DNA of 18,438 nucleotides from an uncultured Roseburia sp. (GTDB lineage Bacteria; Bacillota; Clostridia; Lachnospirales; Lachnospiraceae), in assembly GCA_900548205.1 (NCBI GenBank), contig URJS01000047.1, positions 1 to 18,438 of the forward strand, in the 5' to 3' direction. Position numbers and translations under genes: made by a program. The notes beneath the pieces were generated by a model. The model did not search any database and was not told the DNA's origin. It saw only the letters and a program-made list of their open reading frames with translations. Numbering within the stretch: the first letter of the stretch is position 1; every line of letters starts with the position of its first letter. This document shows, piece by piece, positions 14,877 through 18,438 of the stretch.

Positions 14877-16136
14877 TTACTGCAAAACCCCTGCTTTTAA
14901 TTTACAGGTAATCTTTTTATACCCCTTAGTACCTTCCCGCATAACCGTAACCGAATAGGTTTCTTTCGGTGTCAGCTGCAACAGCACCTCCCGGAATTGC
15001 TCTGCACTTGCAACCTCCTGGCCTGCAACGGAACGGATCACATCCCCGCTCTGCAGTCCCGCATCCATGGCAGGCGAATCCATCTCAACTTTTTTGATAT
15101 ATACGCCCTTTGGAATATCGTATTTCTGCGCAATATGCTGGGTAACCGTAGAAATGTGCACACCAAAATACGGCACCTCTTTGTCCGCAAATAATAGATC
15201 AATCACTGGCATCAGTTCTGATATTTCCACTGCAGTGAGCGTATTTGCAGAAGCCGCACTATAGCTTTGCATCACAACACCGACAAGTTCGCCATCCATA
15301 TTGATCAGCACACCGCTTCCATTCTCGCTGGCAACAATATCTGTCGTGTATACACTGTAATTATTGTCCGGAGTGGAAATTTCATTGTTGGTCGCCGTAA
15401 TGGTTCCGGTCAAAATCGAATAATTCGTTCCAAGCGGGCTGCCAAGAGCAATCACAATGCTCCCCTTATGTATGGTATTCGAGCCTGCTGTTTTCATCAC
15501 GGTAATGGCATTCTGCGTGGAAGTCTCCAGATCCTCCAGATCCACGGTAAGTGCCGCAAGACCGGTATTCCCATCGTATCTGACCAGCTTTGCCTCTGCC
15601 ACCGCATCATTTACAAAGGTAACTTTGATCTTTGCAGCATCTTTAATCGTTTTTTTCTCCGTAAGAATCCAGAGTTTACCTCCACTTTCTCCAATGATCG
15701 TGCCACAGCCCTGACCTTCCCGTTCATAAGAGTTGTTAAACCAGTCCGTATCACTGACCACCCCTGTGATCGTAACGATGGACTTATTTGCCGTATTTCC
15801 AATGGCGTACAGCTCTGTCTGAATCTGTTGGTAATCGTCCAGCGTCATCGGCTGTCTCTCTTCCGGAGTCTGTGTCTCCTCCTTTTCCTCAGACCCCTGC
15901 TCCGTTTCTTCCACCGATACCTGCTGTGAATCCTGTGCTCCGGTATCCGGCACAGAACCTTCCTCCTGCCGCAGAACCGGAATCATAAAAAGCAGCACCA
16001 GACACACAGCCAGCGCAAATACACCCCCACAGGCAGCAGATTCCCCCAACCGAACCCACATACGTTTATAATTCTTTGGTTTGTCCTTAATCTGTTCTCT
16101 GACAAACGCATTCTTTGGTTGCTGTTTATCACTCAT
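14877..16136 (-). CDS. Membrane-anchored HtrA-like protein with PDZ domain; apparent pseudo-protease
   Basis: 419 aa from the ATG at 16136 (a TTG at 16175 would add 13 residues but lies upstream of the promoter boxes). A cytoplasmic basic N-terminus is followed by one membrane segment (about 36-54), a Glu/Gln/Thr-rich extracellular linker (about 57-96), a trypsin-like domain of the HtrA/S1C fold (about 110-315) and a PDZ domain (about 322-415; YFGVHISTVT, GVYIKKVEMDSPAMDAGLQSGDVI). Fold hallmarks are present (GSPLGTNYSILTGTITATNNE, VLINMDGELVGVV). The catalytic sites do not match: the His position reads LTEKKTI instead of the usual TNNHV, the Asp position reads NTGLAALTV instead of TDLAVL, and the Ser motif GNSGG reads ENGSG. 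It is therefore probably a non-proteolytic envelope scaffold or sensor. A strong promoter directly abuts the start codon. Confidence 0.85.
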   Translation of the reverse strand: MSDKQQPKNAFVREQIKDKPKNYKRMWVRLGESAACGGVFALAVCLVLLFMIPVLRQEEGSVPDTGAQDSQQVSVEETEQGSEEKEETQTPEERQPMTLDDYQQIQTELYAIGNTANKSIVTITGVVSDTDWFNNSYEREGQGCGTIIGESGGKLWILTEKKTIKDAAKIKVTFVNDAVAEAKLVRYDGNTGLAALTVDLEDLETSTQNAITVMKTAGSNTIHKGSIVIALGSPLGTNYSILTGTITATNNEISTPDNNYSVYTTDIVASENGSGVLINMDGELVGVVMQSYSAASANTLTAVEISELMPVIDLLFADKEVPYFGVHISTVTQHIAQKYDIPKGVYIKKVEMDSPAMDAGLQSGDVIRSVAGQEVASAEQFREVLLQLTPKETYSVTVMREGTKGYKKITCKLKAGVLQ

Positions 16137-16143
16137 AACCACT

Positions 16144-16172
16144 ATTATATTCGCATTTCCATGCACTTGCAA
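16144..16172 (-). promoter_or_regulatory. Promoter of the HtrA-like gene, probably giving a leaderless mRNA
   Basis: Minus strand: TTGCAA (16167-16172), a 17-base spacer, then a perfect TATAAT (16144-16149). Only 7 bases separate the -10 box from the ATG at 16136, so transcription would begin at or within a base or two of the start codon. No Shine-Dalgarno sequence is visible, which agrees with a leaderless transcript. Confidence 0.6.
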
Positions 16173-16190
16173 CAATCACATTATTTTTCT

Positions 16191-16218
16191 TTTCCAAAAT
16201 GGCACTTTGCGTTATAAT
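16191..16218 (+). promoter_or_regulatory. mutS2 promoter
   Basis: TTTCCA (16191-16196) and a perfect TATAAT (16213-16218) with a 16-base spacer. It is divergent from the HtrA-like promoter, with the two -35 regions about 18 bases apart. AAGGAA at 16241-16246 is a good ribosome binding site 7 bases before the ATG at 16254. Confidence 0.6.
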
Positions 16219-16253
16219 ACAAGAGAGAATACTATATAAAAAGGAATATCACT

Positions 16254-18130
16254 ATGAATCAGAAAGTTTATCATACACTTGAATATTATAAAATACTGGA
16301 GCGTCTGGCAGATTATGCCAGCTGTGAAGAGGCAAAAGACCGCTGTCACAAACTGGTTCCCCTGACCGATCCTTCGGAAAGGAAACTACGGCAGATGCAC
16401 TCAGCCGCCTGTACCGCGGAAGTGGCATCAGTTTTTCCGGCGTTCACAATGTCAACGCTTCCCTGAAGCGTCTCGATATCGGTGGCACCTTAAATACCAC
16501 AGAGCTCCTTATGATCTGTTCTCTGTTGGAAGTTGCCAAGCGGGTCAAAGCATACGACCGAAGCGACCGCAACGATGAAAAAACAGATTCCCTGTCACCG
16601 CTTTTTTCACAGATCCAGCCGCTTTCTCCCCTTTTGGATGAAATCCGCCGCTGTGTTGTCGGGGAAGACGAAATTGCAGACGACGCCTCTGCGGCACTTT
16701 CCAAAATCCGTAAATCCATCCGGGGGATGAACGACCGCATTCACGCACAGCTGACTGGTCTTATGAACAACACAACCACCCGCAGCTATCTGCAGGATGC
16801 TGTGATTACCATGCGTGACGGCCGCTACTGTCTGCCGGTTCGTGCCGAATCCAAAACCTCGGTTCCCGGTATGGTACATGACCAGTCCTCAAGCGGTTCT
16901 ACCTTATTTATTGAACCAATGGCTGTCGTCAATTTAAATAACGAACTTAAGGAACTGTTTTTAAAAGAACAGGAAGAAATCGACCGGATTTTAGCCGAAC
17001 TCTCCAATCGCGTCGCCGAAAACGCCAACGGAATCCGTCAGGATTATACGGTTCTGGCAGAACTGGATTTTATTTTTGCAAAGGCCGAGCTTGCTAAAAG
17101 TTACAACGGTGTAGCTCCTGTCTTTAACGAAGAAGGACGGATCAACATCCGCAAAGGACGTCATCCTCTCTTAGATCCAAAGAAAGTGGTTCCGATTGAT
17201 GTACGTCTCGGTGCGGATTTCCGGCAGCTGATCGTGACCGGTCCAAACACCGGTGGTAAAACCGTCTCTTTAAAAACTGTGGGACTGCTGACTCTGATGG
17301 GACAATCGGGTCTGCACATTCCCGCCGGAGACCGCTCGGAACTTGCTATTTTCCATGAAATTTTTGCAGATATCGGAGATGAACAGAGTATTGAGCAAAG
17401 CCTGAGTACGTTTTCTTCCCACATGACCAATATCGTCCGCATTTTACAAAAGGCGGATGACCAGAGCCTATGTCTGTTTGACGAACTCTGCGCCGGTACC
17501 GATCCGACCGAAGGTGCCGCACTTGCCATCTCCATCTTAAACAAACTGCACCAGTATGGAGCGGTCACCATGGCTACCACGCATTACAGTGAATTGAAAG
17601 TTTATGCGCTCTCCACAGAAGGTGTTGAAAATGCCTGCTGTGAATTTGATGTCGATACGCTCAGTCCTACCTACCGTCTGCTGATCGGTATTCCGGGAAA
17701 AAGTAATGCGTTTGCCATCAGTTCCAAACTCGGACTGGCAGAAAATATCATTGAAGATGCCAAAGGCCGCCTGAGTGAGCGCGACGTCAATTTCGAAGAT
17801 ATGCTTGCCAATCTGGAACAGAGCCGTATCACCATTGAAAAAGAACAGCTGGAAATCCAGAAATATAAAGCAGAAATTGAAGATTTAAAGAAGAAACTGA
17901 CCGCCAAAAATGAGCGTCTGGACAACAGCCGTGACGAGATCCTGCGCAAAGCCAATGAAGAAGCCGTACAGATTCTCAAAGAAGCCAAAGACCTTGCCGA
18001 TGAGACCATCCGCAATTTCAACAAGTACGGACAGGGACAGGCGCCTATGTCCAAAATGGAAAAAGAACGCAGCCGTGTACGTGACAAAATGAGTGCCAGT
18101 GAAAAAGCACTCTCCATGAAGAAAAAGGAA
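16254..18130 (+). pseudogene. mutS2: mutS2, frameshifted near codon 43 and lacking its C-terminal KOW/Smr region
   Basis: MutS2 is an ATPase/endonuclease implicated in recombination control and rescue of collided ribosomes. The first 42 codons (MNQKVYHTLEYYKILERL to LTDPSE) are MutS2, then the frame hits a stop at 16464-16466. The homologous reading resumes at 16382 in another frame (ETTADALSRLYRG) and stays open to the window end, with no start codon between a TGA at 16325 and that point. The ATPase is intact: Walker A GPNTGGKT (17240-17263), DIGDEQSIEQSLSTFSSHM, the Walker B region LFDELCAGTDPTEGAALA (Cys where many homologues have Gly) and ATTHYSELK. A coiled-coil region lies at about 17770-18030. 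After MKKKE at 18130 similarity ends, so about 160 residues (KOW-type and Smr nuclease domains) are missing. Either the gene is inactivated or both defects are sequence or assembly errors. Confidence 0.85.
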
Positions 18131-18438
18131 ACGGTTGAGATTAGTATTCCAGTAACAACAAGGGGGATTTACCACTATCAGATCTATCAGACAACAGAAC
18201 CAAAGGAAGCTTACGCATGTGATCAAAGTCGTTATGATGTGAGTGTGGAAGCATTTTATAATGAAGCGGATCAGTTTAAAACGGTGACTGTTGTAAAAAA
18301 TCAAAAGGGTGAAAAAATCGATCAGATCACTTTTTTGAATCGCTTGAACAAAACCAATCCATCAAATCAGACAGCAAAATCTGATTCAAAAAAGAAAGTA
18401 AAGACAGGTGATAACGGAACAATGTGGGGATATGTTTT
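18131..18438 (+). CDS. C-terminal part of a pilin/surface-protein-like sequence, fused in frame to mutS2, cut by window edge
   Basis: From 18131 the open frame encodes TVEISIPVTTRGIYHYQIYQ, EAYACDQSRYDVSVEAFY, and GEKIDQITFLNRL. This beta-rich pattern (aromatic-rich strand, a D-x-x-x-Y-x-V-x-V strand, then ITFLN) resembles the Spy0128/FctA-type pilin isopeptide-linkage domain of Gram-positive surface proteins. A Ser/Lys/Asn-rich linker follows, then VKTGDNGTMWGYVF at the edge, like the TGD sorting region and start of the hydrophobic anchor of sortase substrates, though a full LPxTG is not seen. None of this belongs to MutS2. No start codon or ribosome binding site of its own is present. It is either a recombined fragment or foreign sequence joined in assembly. 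Confidence 0.6.

Noticed and set aside
16445..16466. Short 70-codon plus-strand protein as a separate gene
   Set aside because: It is simply the N-terminus of MutS2 read past the frameshift into a stop codon.

Overview
The window reads as a low-to-mid GC Clostridia genome, most like a gut Lachnospiraceae. The reasons are the selenium/molybdenum hydroxylase accessory genes, the NCS2 purine-type permease, and a YhaM / RlmD-type / HtrA-like / MutS2 housekeeping block with Firmicutes-style protein sequences. This placement is inference from protein character; no 16S gene or other marker is present.

Region 1 (1 to about 12,320, all minus strand) looks like one long operon, read right to left from a promoter at 12,294-12,322: NCS2 xanthine/uracil-type permease, yqeC, yqeB, moaC, mogA-type, MoeA-like molybdopterin-binding protein, moaA, a MOSC-XdhC fusion, modA, modB, modC, an EF2568-type cysteine desulfurase, and selD (cut by the left edge). 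Together these cover molybdate import (ModABC), the early and late steps of molybdopterin synthesis (MoaA, MoaC, Mog/MoeA type), sulfur or selenium mobilisation (desulfurase, SelD), cofactor handling and delivery (XdhC, MOSC), and the YqeB/YqeC markers of selenium-dependent molybdenum hydroxylases. The permease probably supplies the purine substrate. The hydroxylase itself and the MPT-synthase subunits MoaD/MoaE are not in the window, so they must lie elsewhere or be absent.

Region 2 (12,369-16,136, minus strand) is a housekeeping block: a TrmA/RumA-family RNA uracil methyltransferase, a YhaM-type OB-fold/HD 3'-5' exoribonuclease, and a membrane-anchored HtrA-like protein with a PDZ domain. 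The trypsin-like domain of the HtrA-like protein appears to have lost all three catalytic residues. Its promoter lies so close to the ATG that the mRNA may be leaderless.

Region 3 (16,254-18,438, plus strand) is divergently transcribed. It starts as mutS2 but is frameshifted near codon 43. Near 18,130 it changes abruptly, with no stop codon, into the C-terminal end of a pilin/surface-protein-like sequence carrying a sorting-type TGD region. Either mutS2 is truly disrupted here or the right edge is an assembly chimera. The intact part of this reading frame runs off the right edge.

Regulatory features include a dyad symmetry inside the spacer of the operon promoter, a GC-rich hairpin between the permease and yqeC, a perfect 16-bp palindrome upstream of moaC, and a hairpin between yhaM and the RNA methyltransferase gene. 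No gene-free stretch exceeds about 130 bases. No tRNA, rRNA, CRISPR array or insertion sequence was seen.
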